Assembly (NCBI GenBank): GCA_024711325.1
Contig: JANJTC010000002.1
Location: forward strand, 248,001-312,000
Reading direction: 5' to 3'
Length of the DNA: 64,000 nt
Source: Bacteriovoracaceae bacterium
GTDB taxonomy: Bacteria; Bdellovibrionota; Bacteriovoracia; Bacteriovoracales; Bacteriovoracaceae
Positions 42,701-50,646 of the stretch are shown piece by piece. The translations under genes and the position numbers were made by a program. Every line of letters begins with the position of its first letter. The first letter of the stretch is position 1. A model generated the notes under the pieces. It was not told where the DNA came from. It saw only the letters and a list, made by a program, of their open reading frames with translations, and searched no databases.

Positions 42701-42953
42701 CTTTGATGATTTGAAATTAGCTGTGCATGAGGGAGCAGTCAAACGAGTCAGACCTAAGGTCATGACAGTCGGGACAACATTTATTGCGCTTTTACCGATC
42801 ATGCTTGCAAGTACTTCTCAAGCAGGTGCTGATGTCATGAAAAGGATTGCAGCACCCATGTTTGGTGGAATTATTAGTTCATTTGCTCTGGAGCTTCTGG
42901 TGTACCCAGCAGTCTTTACCATCTGGAAATGGAATTTTAGATCAAAGAAGTAA
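39708..42953 (+). CDS. cusA: CusA-type heavy-metal efflux RND transporter
   Basis: 1081 aa, complete RND protein with 12 membrane helices and two large periplasmic loops. DTQVIIYSKWDRSPDIIEDQ and EGRERYTVNVRYF match the CusA/CzcA heavy-metal subfamily. The helix-4 proton relay region is GAMVDAAIVVVEN. Energised by protons, it exports Cu(I)/Ag(I) or divalent metals; the Met-rich partners favour copper/silver. It starts by ATGA overlap with cusB. The nos genes, which need copper, begin about 900 nt downstream, which suggests shared copper control. Confidence 0.93.
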   Translation: MIEKIIDFSARNRFIVLLLTFILGMGGWFSFKNIPIDAIPDLSDTQVIIYSKWDRSPDIIEDQVTYPIITALLGAPKVKDIRGFSDFGYSYVYVIFEDGVDPYWARSRTLEYLSKIQPQLPDGVQTEMGPDATGVGWVFQYALVDKTGNNSLADLRSYQDWFLRYLLQTVPGVAEVASVGGYQKQYQVKINPNALLAYKIPIDKVASAIKESNNDVGARMLEISGAEYMIRGKGYIKGLKDIENVVIGYENGTPIFIKNVAQVTVGPEIRRGVTDLDGEGDAVGGIIVMRYGENATKVIEGVKEKIRTITPNLPKGVELVITYDRSDLIERAIATLKHELFLEMLIVCIVILVFLLHIPSALIPIMTLPLAVLMSFIPMYYFDLSSNIMSLGGIAIAIGAMVDAAIVVVENSHKHIEEWEKNGRQGDPKEVVITAIKEVGPASFYSLLVIAVSFLPIFALEDQEGKLFKPLAYTKNLSMIIAAILAITLDPALRVTLTHFSVKHYKPRWLSNVRNAVLVGKTYSEEEHPISKVLFKLYGPIVDWVIEHRYKTLLFAFIALVATIPVYLKLGSEFMPPLNEGTILYMPTTMPGMSASSAQDLLQRQDKILKSFPEVERVFGKAGRAETSTDSAPFSMVETTIILKSQDQWRKKERWYSDLPEFLQWPFTFIWSDTLSWEELISEMDKATKFPGTTNAWTMPIRTRIDMLSTGIRTPVGIKVLGSNLKEVEKVAIELEKVVSKVEGTRSAFAERVSGGYFLDFNFHREKLARYGLSIDQAQMALMTAVGGEPVTKTVEGRERYTVNVRYFADFRSNVDALKRVLISTPAGNQIPMGQVATIEMVQGPSMIRNENGLLSSFVYVDVADRDIGSYVKAAKKLVEEEYSLPPGIDLSWSGQYENMERVKEKLKVIIPLTLFIIIFLIYLNTKSWIKTSIVLLAVPFSAIGAFWILYILDYNMSIAVWVGLLALLGVDAETGIFMLLYLDIAYEKAVKDGKMNSFDDLKLAVHEGAVKRVRPKVMTVGTTFIALLPIMLASTSQAGADVMKRIAAPMFGGIISSFALELLVYPAVFTIWKWNFRSKK

Positions 42954-42995
42954 TATCAGTGTATGAAGGCCTTAAATAATAGCCTAATACTGATA
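42954..42995. terminator. Imperfect hairpin at cusA/TauE-like convergent junction
   Basis: TATCAGT (42954-42960) and ACTGATA (42989-42995), with GGC/GCC pairing further inside, form a long imperfect stem starting just after the cusA stop and reaching into the end of the convergent gene. No T-run. Could act as a bidirectional terminator. Confidence 0.4.
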
Positions 42996-43699
42996 GCAAG
43001 AATTAAGACTCCTGTTCCCTTCTGTATAAGGGAATAGGAGATCTTTGAATGAGTTCCGATACGTGAACCAATTTGGCCTGCGATAATTACTATTATAAAG
43101 AGAGGTAGATAGGAATACAGTTCCTCGGTCCTGAAATCTTTAGTTAATTGTCCTCCCAGACCAGCAGCGGAATTCACTAGTATAAAAAAGCTAGCGACAG
43201 CTGCGGCATCTTTCGATCTGGCCCATCCCATGTTGATAAGTATGGGTGATAAGAAAATGCCGCCTCCAATTCCTACCATGCCTGAAAGGAGTCCTAAGGC
43301 AGCACCAACGATTAATGAAAGCTTGATAGATGGGCTTTTGATTTCAGTGATATTCCGGTCTGGTAGAAAAAGTATTCTTATTCCACTAATAATCAGACTG
43401 ACGGTAAGGAGTAGATAAAAAGTCTGTTCCTTGATTGGAAAGAGCCCTCCCACGAAGGACATGGGAATGGAACTTAGAACAAAGGGTAAAATGAGTTTTT
43501 TTGAGATATGACCATTCTTCCAGTAATGATAACATCCTCCAGAGACCACCAGAAGATTACAAACCAGAGCAATCTTTGGGATTAATTGGTAGGGAATATT
43601 GGAAACAGCTAACACGGCAATATAAGAAGATCCTCCTCCAAAACCCACGGTGGAATAAAGTAGAGCTATCACAAAAAAAGATGGGACAAGTATCAGCAT
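42956..43699 (-). CDS. TauE/SafE-family membrane exporter
   Basis: 247 aa with about eight membrane helices. STVGFGGGSSYIAVLAV near the start and GMVGIGGGIFLSPILINMG in the middle are the duplicated GxGGG motifs of TauE/SafE (sulfite/organosulfonate or other anion exporters). AGAGGAT precedes the ATG. Divergent from the nos operon (177-nt gap that contains the nos FNR-like box). Substrate unknown. Confidence 0.9.
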   Translation of the reverse strand: MLILVPSFFVIALLYSTVGFGGGSSYIAVLAVSNIPYQLIPKIALVCNLLVVSGGCYHYWKNGHISKKLILPFVLSSIPMSFVGGLFPIKEQTFYLLLTVSLIISGIRILFLPDRNITEIKSPSIKLSLIVGAALGLLSGMVGIGGGIFLSPILINMGWARSKDAAAVASFFILVNSAAGLGGQLTKDFRTEELYSYLPLFIIVIIAGQIGSRIGTHSKISYSLIQKGTGVLILAISIRLLFKAFIH

Positions 43700-43796
43700 A
43701 AATCCTCTTTAAAATAGTAACTTAGCAGACTTCTATTGTCAGAGAAAAACCTACTATTTAGATCCCATATAATCTTGAGAAATACTTTCTTTAAAT

Positions 43797-43838
43797 CTGA
43801 TCCTCGTCATGTTTTATCCTCAGGTTCGTCTATATATT
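43797..43838 (+). promoter_or_regulatory. FNR/DNR-like box and -10 element of the nos operon
   Basis: CTGAT-CCTC-GTCAT at 43797-43810, and TATATT at 43833-43838. From box centre to -10 is 29.5 nt, so the box sits near -41.5 of a predicted start around 43845, the class II activator position. The leader to the nosZ ATG (43877) would be about 32 nt. The same box-to-TATATT spacing is present before the fnr-type gene. Confidence 0.75.
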
Positions 43839-43876
43839 TCATATATATATTTAAACAACCCTTAAGAGGAAAGAAT

Positions 43877-45793
43877 ATGAAACCAATTCTTGTTGCTTTA
43901 TGTCTCATGCTTCTGTTCTCTGCCTGTACCAAAAAGACGGGCGATGAACAAAGCGCAGAACTTTCGGACCAGTTCGTAAACGGTGAATTGTCGGAAGTTG
44001 CTAAGGCCCGAGGCCTTAAACCTGAAGACCTTGTGTCAGCAGTTAAAACCTATAATCCAAGTGGTGCTCTGGACGAATACCTTGCCTTCTTTGGGACTGG
44101 TGTTTCAGGTCGTCTGGCCGTTGTAGGAATGCCATCAATGAAGATTCTCAAGTACGTTGCCGTCTTTTCTGCTGAACCATGGCAGGGGTTTGCTTTCGAT
44201 GATGAAAGTAAAGCTATTATTAAAGGCAGTGCTCGTGAAGAAATCGAATACAGCTTTGGTGATATGGGAACTCCCGCTCTCTCCCTGACAAATGGGACAC
44301 ATGACGGCAGAGCTCTGTTTGTTGCCGATGGGTCAAATGGACGAGTTGGTATTGTTGATCTTGCGGAATATGAAACAAAACAAATTGTCACTCATCCTTA
44401 TTTAAGAAACAGCAATGCTGATATCTCAGTCAGCGCTAATTCTGAATACGTAGCTCAAACAACTGCTAATCCTGAAAATTTTGTTGGTGCAGGTAACGAA
44501 AGCCGCGCCATCGCTGGTGCGAGTTTCTGGCGCTTCATTGAAAAAGAAAGAGAAGGTCATAAGCACTTTTTTATCGATCCATCGACTTCATTCACAGTGT
44601 TGTTGCCGAGTGGAAAACAATCTTCACCAGCAATGGGTAAGGGTGAAAGTGATGGTTTAATGCTTTCAATTTCTCAGGGCGCAACACCTTATCTTAACGT
44701 TGTTAATTGGAAAACAGCTGAAGGCCTGATTTCAACTAAAGCTTTCAAAGTTAGTGGTCACTTTACCATGGATGAGAAAACTGCTTTGGCATCAAAAGTT
44801 TTGGCCCGTCACGAGCTACCGGCAGGGGCCTACAAGGTCACAATCTCCGGTAATGGCAAATTTGCAGCAATCTCGAACAAAACCAGTTCTAATTTGCATC
44901 TTTTGGATTTAAAAGCATTGTCCGCTGGCACGGTTTCTCTGGCCAATATCGATGTTGGAGGAGCTTCAGTTGCTGCTGCTTTCACTGAAAAAAATCTTTA
45001 TGTGACTGTCCATAATCCTAATAAAGTCGTACGAATCGGTCTTTCTGATAAATCTGTAAAATCAAGTCATGCTTTGGATTTTCCTGCTGGAAGTATCATT
45101 ATCCCAGAGGCCGATACTAACAAAACTCAGGAGCGCTATGCGGTTGTAGTTAACCACTCGCCCTATGGAAGATTTACCAGAATCGGACCTCAAACAGGAT
45201 TGTCTGCTCACTTGCTTGATATTCGTGAAGACAAAATCAGCGGTATCTATGATGCTTCAATACCACAATCAACCCGTCTGGGCGGTGTTGTGATGGCGAC
45301 AACGATCAATAAACCGATCTTCCGCTATAAGATTGGGACTGATCCGAGAACAGGTTTGATTTCTTCTTATAAGACACCATCAGGTCAAGAGAAGATTGTG
45401 CGTGATGGAAAGCGTGTTCATGTTTACGCAACAGTTATCCGAAGTCACATTACTCCTGATTACATTGAAGTTGAGCAAGGTGACACAGTAAGTATCCACA
45501 TTACCAGTAATGAGCAGTCAAGAGATCAGACTCATGGTTTCACCATCGATTCATACAACGTCCACGGAAGTTGGGAACCGGGTAAAACCGCCACTGTTAC
45601 TTTTGTGGCCGATCGCTCAGGTGTCTTCCCATTCTATTGCACAGAATTTTGTTCTGCACTTCACTTAGAAATGCAAGGTTACTTACTGGTTAAACCAATG
45701 AGCGACAAGAACATCAGTCAGTCTGATAGTTTACAAAAATTACGTAATAATCCAAAAATGAAGAGTTTCTTCAACTACATAAAAGGTGAATAA
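43877..45793 (+). CDS. nosZ: NosZ-like lipoprotein keeping only the CuA site (split nitrous oxide reductase, subunit 1)
   Basis: 638 aa. Start at 43877 is set by AGAGGAAAG and the lipoprotein signal (MLLFSACTKK, Cys17). Residues 40-490 align with the seven-bladed NosZ propeller of the next gene, residues 505-606 with the cupredoxin domain. CuA ligands are all present: His553 (QTHGF), Cys588, Cys592, His596 and Met599 in YCTEFCSALHLEM; Glu590 stands where Trp gives a main-chain carbonyl. All seven CuZ histidines are lost: HH becomes Gly131-Thr132, the others Asn180, Tyr319, Ser364, Ser406 and Leu468. So it cannot build CuZ but can hold CuA. The reading frame is intact and the residues around lost sites still fit the fold. 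Likely partner: the CuZ-only subunit encoded 1 nt downstream. Confidence 0.92.
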   Translation: MKPILVALCLMLLFSACTKKTGDEQSAELSDQFVNGELSEVAKARGLKPEDLVSAVKTYNPSGALDEYLAFFGTGVSGRLAVVGMPSMKILKYVAVFSAEPWQGFAFDDESKAIIKGSAREEIEYSFGDMGTPALSLTNGTHDGRALFVADGSNGRVGIVDLAEYETKQIVTHPYLRNSNADISVSANSEYVAQTTANPENFVGAGNESRAIAGASFWRFIEKEREGHKHFFIDPSTSFTVLLPSGKQSSPAMGKGESDGLMLSISQGATPYLNVVNWKTAEGLISTKAFKVSGHFTMDEKTALASKVLARHELPAGAYKVTISGNGKFAAISNKTSSNLHLLDLKALSAGTVSLANIDVGGASVAAAFTEKNLYVTVHNPNKVVRIGLSDKSVKSSHALDFPAGSIIIPEADTNKTQERYAVVVNHSPYGRFTRIGPQTGLSAHLLDIREDKISGIYDASIPQSTRLGGVVMATTINKPIFRYKIGTDPRTGLISSYKTPSGQEKIVRDGKRVHVYATVIRSHITPDYIEVEQGDTVSIHITSNEQSRDQTHGFTIDSYNVHGSWEPGKTATVTFVADRSGVFPFYCTEFCSALHLEMQGYLLVKPMSDKNISQSDSLQKLRNNPKMKSFFNYIKGE

Positions 45794-45794
45794 C

Positions 45795-48113
45795 ATGAAA
45801 AATAGATATCTCACATTCATGGCCTTAGTCGGTTTAGTGGGATCAGCTTATGCTGACAGTAATTTAACTCAAAAAATTATGGATATCGCTAAGGAGAGAA
45901 AGCTCAAGCCTGATGATGTTTTAGCAGCTGCTCAAACCTTCACTCCAGCTGGAAAAGAAGATGAGTTTGTGTGTGTGAACTCAGGTGGCCAGGCGGCTTC
46001 GGCTATCCTTTACGGTGTTCCTTCAATGAGGATTTATAAGTATGTACCTACTGCTGCTCATGACCCGGCATCAGGGTATATGCATGATCTTCAGACCAGG
46101 GCCATGGTTAGAAAAGGACGGATGGTTGACTCTCAGGAATTATCCTGGGCCGACACCCACCACCCGGCCTTCTCAGAGACCAATGGTAAGTATGATGGTC
46201 GTTATGCCTTTTTGAATGATAAGGCCAATCCACGGATTTTTGTTATCGATCTTAAGGATTTTGAAACGAAGCAAGTCATCCATAACCCGATTTTTATGTC
46301 GGCCCACGGTGGAGCCTTCGCTACTCCTAATACTGAATATATCGTTGAAGGTGCTCAGTATGCTGCTCCTACTGATCGCAAGTATGTTCCTCTGAATCAA
46401 GATAATTATAATAAGCACTATCGTGGAGGAATTACGTTCCACAAGTTTGATAATGAGAAGGGTAAAATTGATTCTAAGAAATCTTTCACCGTTATTGCTC
46501 CTCCTTACTCGCAGGACTTAAGTGATGCTGGTAAGGGGGAAAGTTACGGTTATAGCTTTACCAACTCTTTTTGTTCTGAACGCTATATCGGTACAGGTCC
46601 TGATGGGAAACAGCCTCCATTTGAAGCAGGTTGTTCTGCTCGTGATACTGACTTCATGCATGTTGTTCATTGGCAAAAAGCAGAGGAGTTGTTCAAGAAG
46701 GGCAAATTCAAAATGGTTAACAACCACGCGGTTATTCCGATGGATGTTGCCGCTAAGGAAGGAGTTCTCTTTTTGATTCCGGAACCTAAGTCTCCTCACG
46801 GGAATGATGTTTCTCCAGATGGACGTTTCATCATTGTTGCCGGGAAACTGGATACACATGCTTCAGTGTATGACTTCCGTAAAATTAAAAAGTTAGTTGA
46901 GGAGAAGGATTTTGCCGGACATGATGAGTACGGGATACCTATCCTTGATCTTCAGAAATCTTTGCATGGTCAGGTCCAGGTTGGTCTGGGACCTCTTCAT
47001 ACCCAGTACGGCTCTGAGCCGGGTGTAGTGTACACTTCATTGTATCTGGATTCACAAGTCGTGAAATGGGACTATATCAACAAGAAAGTCCTGGATAAGG
47101 TTTCTGTTAACTATAACATTGGTCACCTTGTTTCCATGCAAGGGGATTCAGTTGAGCCAGCAGGTAAATATTTAATTGCACTTAACAAACTTGCAATCGA
47201 CAGGTTTGATCCAGTAGGTCCTTTGTTGCCTCAGAATCACCAGTTAATTGATACTTCTAAACCTAAGATGCGGGTCATTTATGATCTTCCTCTTCCATTG
47301 GGTGAGCCTCACTACACTGTCTGTATAGACAATAAGAAGCTTAATCCCATCACGACCTATCCAGTAGGTACTGATCCGGTACAGATGAAGCTTTCACCTG
47401 TGGCAACTTTTAAGGGTAAGGAAAAGGTCGTACGTAACGGTAAAAAAGTTGAAGTTTTTGGTACACTTTCACGCGATGGTGTAGTGCCTATGAATGTTGA
47501 TGTTACTCAAGGGGATGAAGTTATTTTCCACTTAACAAACATTGAGCAAGAGGAAGGCAAGCTGATTAAGTTTACTGTAAATGGAATGGGTGTACTTGGG
47601 GTTTTCACTCCGGGAAAAACATCCAGCTTAAGGTTTGTCGCTTCACAAAAAGGCAGTTACTCTTATAGTGCTGAGGATATCTCTTCTCCTTTTGGAGCTC
47701 AGGATTTTGGGCAGTTGAACGTTAAATTTGACCAGCAGTTTGAGAATCGACGTCAGGAAGCCCGGGCCCTTGAGTCAGAATATGTAGCGGCCCTCTTTAA
47801 ACTTCCAGAAGTTAGTAAAGTGGCAGCTACAGAGAAATTACATCCAGGAGCAGTTAAATTTGAAGAGTATGGATGTATCGGATGTCACATTCATGGAGAA
47901 GCAGAGACAGCTCCTGATTTGACTAACGTAACAGTCCGTCGTTCAAAAGATTGGATCAAGAAGTTTGTGGCCAATCCTGAGAACTACTACACTGATCCTA
48001 CGATTGCTCCTCTAGTTGCAAAATATGCGCTGGAAATGCCTAATCTTGAGGTTCCGCCTGAAGATATCGACCTGATCATTGAATATCTTGATCAGTTTAA
48101 GAGTAAAAAATAG
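45795..48113 (+). CDS. nosZ: NosZ with CuZ site only and a C-terminal cytochrome c (split nitrous oxide reductase, subunit 2)
   Basis: 772 aa, Sec signal (GLVGSAYA, no twin-arginine), as in clade II NosZ. All seven CuZ ligands are present: His122, His123 (THHPAF), His171 (AHGGAF), His335 (SPHGND), His402 (PLHTQY), His444 (IGHL) and His506 (GEPHY). The cupredoxin domain (545-645) is kept, but all CuA ligands are gone: Ile591, Ala626, Ser630, Gly634 and Asp637 replace His, Cys, Cys, His and Met. The C-terminal 110 residues form a monohaem cytochrome c (CIGCH, Cys694/Cys697/His698; likely axial Met748 in EMPN). It would reduce N2O to N2 at CuZ, but needs CuA from another polypeptide. Start at ATG 45795, one base after the upstream stop, with AAAGGTG before it. 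Confidence 0.95.
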   Translation: MKNRYLTFMALVGLVGSAYADSNLTQKIMDIAKERKLKPDDVLAAAQTFTPAGKEDEFVCVNSGGQAASAILYGVPSMRIYKYVPTAAHDPASGYMHDLQTRAMVRKGRMVDSQELSWADTHHPAFSETNGKYDGRYAFLNDKANPRIFVIDLKDFETKQVIHNPIFMSAHGGAFATPNTEYIVEGAQYAAPTDRKYVPLNQDNYNKHYRGGITFHKFDNEKGKIDSKKSFTVIAPPYSQDLSDAGKGESYGYSFTNSFCSERYIGTGPDGKQPPFEAGCSARDTDFMHVVHWQKAEELFKKGKFKMVNNHAVIPMDVAAKEGVLFLIPEPKSPHGNDVSPDGRFIIVAGKLDTHASVYDFRKIKKLVEEKDFAGHDEYGIPILDLQKSLHGQVQVGLGPLHTQYGSEPGVVYTSLYLDSQVVKWDYINKKVLDKVSVNYNIGHLVSMQGDSVEPAGKYLIALNKLAIDRFDPVGPLLPQNHQLIDTSKPKMRVIYDLPLPLGEPHYTVCIDNKKLNPITTYPVGTDPVQMKLSPVATFKGKEKVVRNGKKVEVFGTLSRDGVVPMNVDVTQGDEVIFHLTNIEQEEGKLIKFTVNGMGVLGVFTPGKTSSLRFVASQKGSYSYSAEDISSPFGAQDFGQLNVKFDQQFENRRQEARALESEYVAALFKLPEVSKVAATEKLHPGAVKFEEYGCIGCHIHGEAETAPDLTNVTVRRSKDWIKKFVANPENYYTDPTIAPLVAKYALEMPNLEVPPEDIDLIIEYLDQFKSKK

Positions 48114-48121
48114 AAGTATGT

Positions 48122-49396
48122 ATGAAACAGTTCCGGTTCTTAATTATTATCATCTTGTCATCATGGGCCCTCTCGGGGGCCTGTGATGACAGCATGAAAC
48201 CTGATCGACCAAGCGAAGGCTGGCACCAGGAAGTTAAGACCGGACCTTTACAAAAAGAAATCGATAAACTCCTCCCCAATTCAACTCTTAAGCTTGCCAA
48301 GGGTCTTCATCACGGACCTATTCATATTAAAACTCCAGGTGTAATAATCGAGGGAGTTCCGGGTGCCGTTATTACCGGCGATGAAATAGGTAGTGTCATT
48401 GTTATTGAGGCCAATGGAGTCACTATTAAAGGGATGACCATTAAGGGATCCGGTCTCTCTTATACTCAGGCCGATTCAGGGATTGGTTTAAGATCAGTCA
48501 ACAATATTAAACTTCTGGGTAATACGATTGAAGACTGCCTTTTTGGTATCGATGTCTATAGCGGGGATAATAACCTCATTCAGGATAATGTAATCTCTTC
48601 CAAAAATCTCGAAATAGGACTAAGAGGGGATGCAATTCGCCTATGGTCGGTTACAAATTCGAAAGTTTTAAACAATACCTGGAGTCATTCCCGGGATGTG
48701 GTGTCCTGGTATTCTCAAAAAATTGATTTTAAAGGGAATAAAGGAAGTGATTCCAGATACAGTATCCATAGCATGTACAGCAAGGGGTTAAAAATTCAGG
48801 ATAACGTGTTTAAACGAAACCAAGTTGGTATTTTTCTGATGTATGGAACTGACTTTATCATCAGCAATAATTACATCGAAAGGGCCCAGGGTGCGACAGG
48901 GATGGGAATAGGGCTAAAAGAAACTTCCAATATCATCGCTCAAAATAACACCATTAATTATTCCGCCGTAGGTGTGTTAGTGGATAATTCTCCTTTCAAC
49001 GCCGGCAGCAGAAGCTGGTTTTATGGGAACAAATTTGCCTTTAACGGTAAGGGTGTTGTTTTGAGCAATGATTTAGTTGGGGGCGAATTCAAAAAGAATA
49101 CATTCGTAGGTAACCTTCAGGATGTGGATACTGAGCATAGAAGAGGGAGCCAGAGTGAATGGGATAAGAATACCTGGGATAAGTATGTTGGATTCGATGA
49201 AGATCGAAATAACGTTGGTGATACTCCCTTCGTGATAAGAATTTATGGTGATTCACTCAGAAAATCGAATCCTAAATCATCACTCTTTTATGGCACTCCA
49301 CTTTTTACTCTGGTGGGAATCATTGAAGAGGTGGCAAATCTCGGTGAACCGATTATCGTTCTAACCGATAAAAACCCTAGCATTTTAAAGAATTAA
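48122..49396 (+). CDS. nosD: NosD, periplasmic copper-site maturation protein
   Basis: 424 aa. Signal (LIIIILSSWALSGAC; a Cys near the cleavage region suggests a possible lipoprotein). The rest is a parallel beta-helix with repeated NxI/NxV-type coils (NNIKLLGNTIEDC, NNLIQDNVI, FIISNNYIERA), the CASH/NosD carbohydrate-binding-like fold. NosD works with the NosFY ABC transporter to supply sulfide or copper for CuZ assembly. Eight nt after nosZ subunit 2. Confidence 0.93.
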   Translation: MKQFRFLIIIILSSWALSGACDDSMKPDRPSEGWHQEVKTGPLQKEIDKLLPNSTLKLAKGLHHGPIHIKTPGVIIEGVPGAVITGDEIGSVIVIEANGVTIKGMTIKGSGLSYTQADSGIGLRSVNNIKLLGNTIEDCLFGIDVYSGDNNLIQDNVISSKNLEIGLRGDAIRLWSVTNSKVLNNTWSHSRDVVSWYSQKIDFKGNKGSDSRYSIHSMYSKGLKIQDNVFKRNQVGIFLMYGTDFIISNNYIERAQGATGMGIGLKETSNIIAQNNTINYSAVGVLVDNSPFNAGSRSWFYGNKFAFNGKGVVLSNDLVGGEFKKNTFVGNLQDVDTEHRRGSQSEWDKNTWDKYVGFDEDRNNVGDTPFVIRIYGDSLRKSNPKSSLFYGTPLFTLVGIIEEVANLGEPIIVLTDKNPSILKN

Positions 49397-49398
49397 TT

Positions 49399-50262
49399 AT
49401 GATTAAAGTACAAAATGTCGTTAAAACTTTTAAAGCAGTGCCGGTTCTTAGGAATCTTAATCTGGAAATCAATCCCCGTGAGAGAGTGGCCTTAGTAGGA
49501 CAAAATGGTTGTGGTAAAACCACATTAATCAGATGTCTGCTGGGTCTGTACCATTTTGATGGGAACATTGATATTTTTGAATCAAACATCAAGAGTGAGC
49601 GTGAAGAGGCCTTGAGGAAAATCGCTTTTGTGCCTCAGACCCCACCTGCTTTAAAAAATACTGTAGGTGAAATTATAAAGCTTACTTCGGAGTTGTGTGG
49701 ATTTCCTGCTTCCGATATAGACCCTGTCGCTCGTCGACTTGGTTTGGACATTTCAAAATGCAGTTCGATTCCCTTTAAGAGTCTCTCGGGGGGAATGAAG
49801 CAGAAGTTACTTATCGCATGTGCATTGGCACGAAAACCTTTACTCCTCATTATGGACGAGCCTTCGGCCAATTTGGATCCACAGGCCCGAGCTGTCTTTT
49901 TTAAGCTACTTTCGGAATTACCTGTTGAGACTACCATGCTCCTAACTTCTCACCGGGTGGATGAGCTTGCGGGAATTGTTTCAAGGGTGATCGAGCTTGA
50001 TGCTGGAGTTATTACGATTGATGACATTGTGGAAAGTGGGGAATCAGATGCCTTAACCGGTGAACAAATTTGTGTACTAGAGTTAAAGCGCCTGCCTGAT
50101 TCTGTAAAAGGAGTCTTGCAGGAATGGTCTTTTAATCCTCAGGATAATGACGGGTTGAAATGGGAGGGGATTATTCCATCCGCTGACAGCTTTAGATTTC
50201 ATGCCACGCTTACACGCTGGTCTGGAATAATTGAGAGTGTCACTCTTAGGAGAAATAAATGA
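49399..50262 (+). CDS. nosF: NosF, ABC transporter ATPase for NosZ maturation
   Basis: 287 aa. Walker A GQNGCGKTT, signature LSGGMKQK, Walker B LLLIMDEPSAN and H-loop LLTSHRVDEL are complete. Starts 2 nt after nosD. Pairs with the membrane protein NosY (50647). The C-terminal 80 residues form an extra beta domain. The stop overlaps the nosL ATG (ATGA). Confidence 0.93.
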   Translation: MIKVQNVVKTFKAVPVLRNLNLEINPRERVALVGQNGCGKTTLIRCLLGLYHFDGNIDIFESNIKSEREEALRKIAFVPQTPPALKNTVGEIIKLTSELCGFPASDIDPVARRLGLDISKCSSIPFKSLSGGMKQKLLIACALARKPLLLIMDEPSANLDPQARAVFFKLLSELPVETTMLLTSHRVDELAGIVSRVIELDAGVITIDDIVESGESDALTGEQICVLELKRLPDSVKGVLQEWSFNPQDNDGLKWEGIIPSADSFRFHATLTRWSGIIESVTLRRNK

Positions 50263-50645
50263 AGAAACTAGTTTTGATGCTATTTTTATTAATTCTTACC
50301 GCTTGTCAGGAATCAGGAGAACTAAGGCCCCAAGAACCATTATGGGGACGTGAAGGCTGTGCCAGATGTAGAATGGTCTTAAGTGAAAAACGGTATGCCG
50401 TACAAAGAGTCCTATCAAATGGCGATATTCATTTTTATGATGATTTAAACTGTGCCTTACAACACAAGCATGATGAGGATAAGGGCACTCTTTATGTTCA
50501 TCCGCATGGTGATGAGAAGTGGGTTCTCGCAGAACAAGTAAAGTACCAATCTGGTTTAAGGACTCCCATGAATTCTGGATATGGTGCCGTCACTGAAGGT
50601 GGAGAAATCAGTTTCTCTGAAATTCAGGAAAAGTTTAAGGAATAG
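50259..50645 (+). CDS. nosL: NosL, copper chaperone lipoprotein
   Basis: 128 aa. Lipobox LILTACQES (Cys about 16). The copper motif is CARCRM (Cys-x-x-Cys-x-Met) at about 36-41. NosL binds Cu(I) and delivers it to the NosDFY machinery or apo-NosZ. Overlaps nosF by 4 nt and is 1 nt from nosY. Confidence 0.93.
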   Translation: MKKLVLMLFLLILTACQESGELRPQEPLWGREGCARCRMVLSEKRYAVQRVLSNGDIHFYDDLNCALQHKHDEDKGTLYVHPHGDEKWVLAEQVKYQSGLRTPMNSGYGAVTEGGEISFSEIQEKFKE

Positions 50646-50646
50646 A

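Noticed and set aside
43877..45793. NosZ subunit 1 as a decaying pseudogene
   Set aside because: The frame is intact over 638 codons, has a proper signal, keeps all CuA ligands exactly, and every lost ligand is complementary to subunit 2. Random decay would not spare only CuA.
45795..48113. NosZ subunit 2 as a complete ordinary clade II NosZ
   Set aside because: The cupredoxin domain is there but all five side-chain CuA ligands are replaced, so it cannot form CuA alone.
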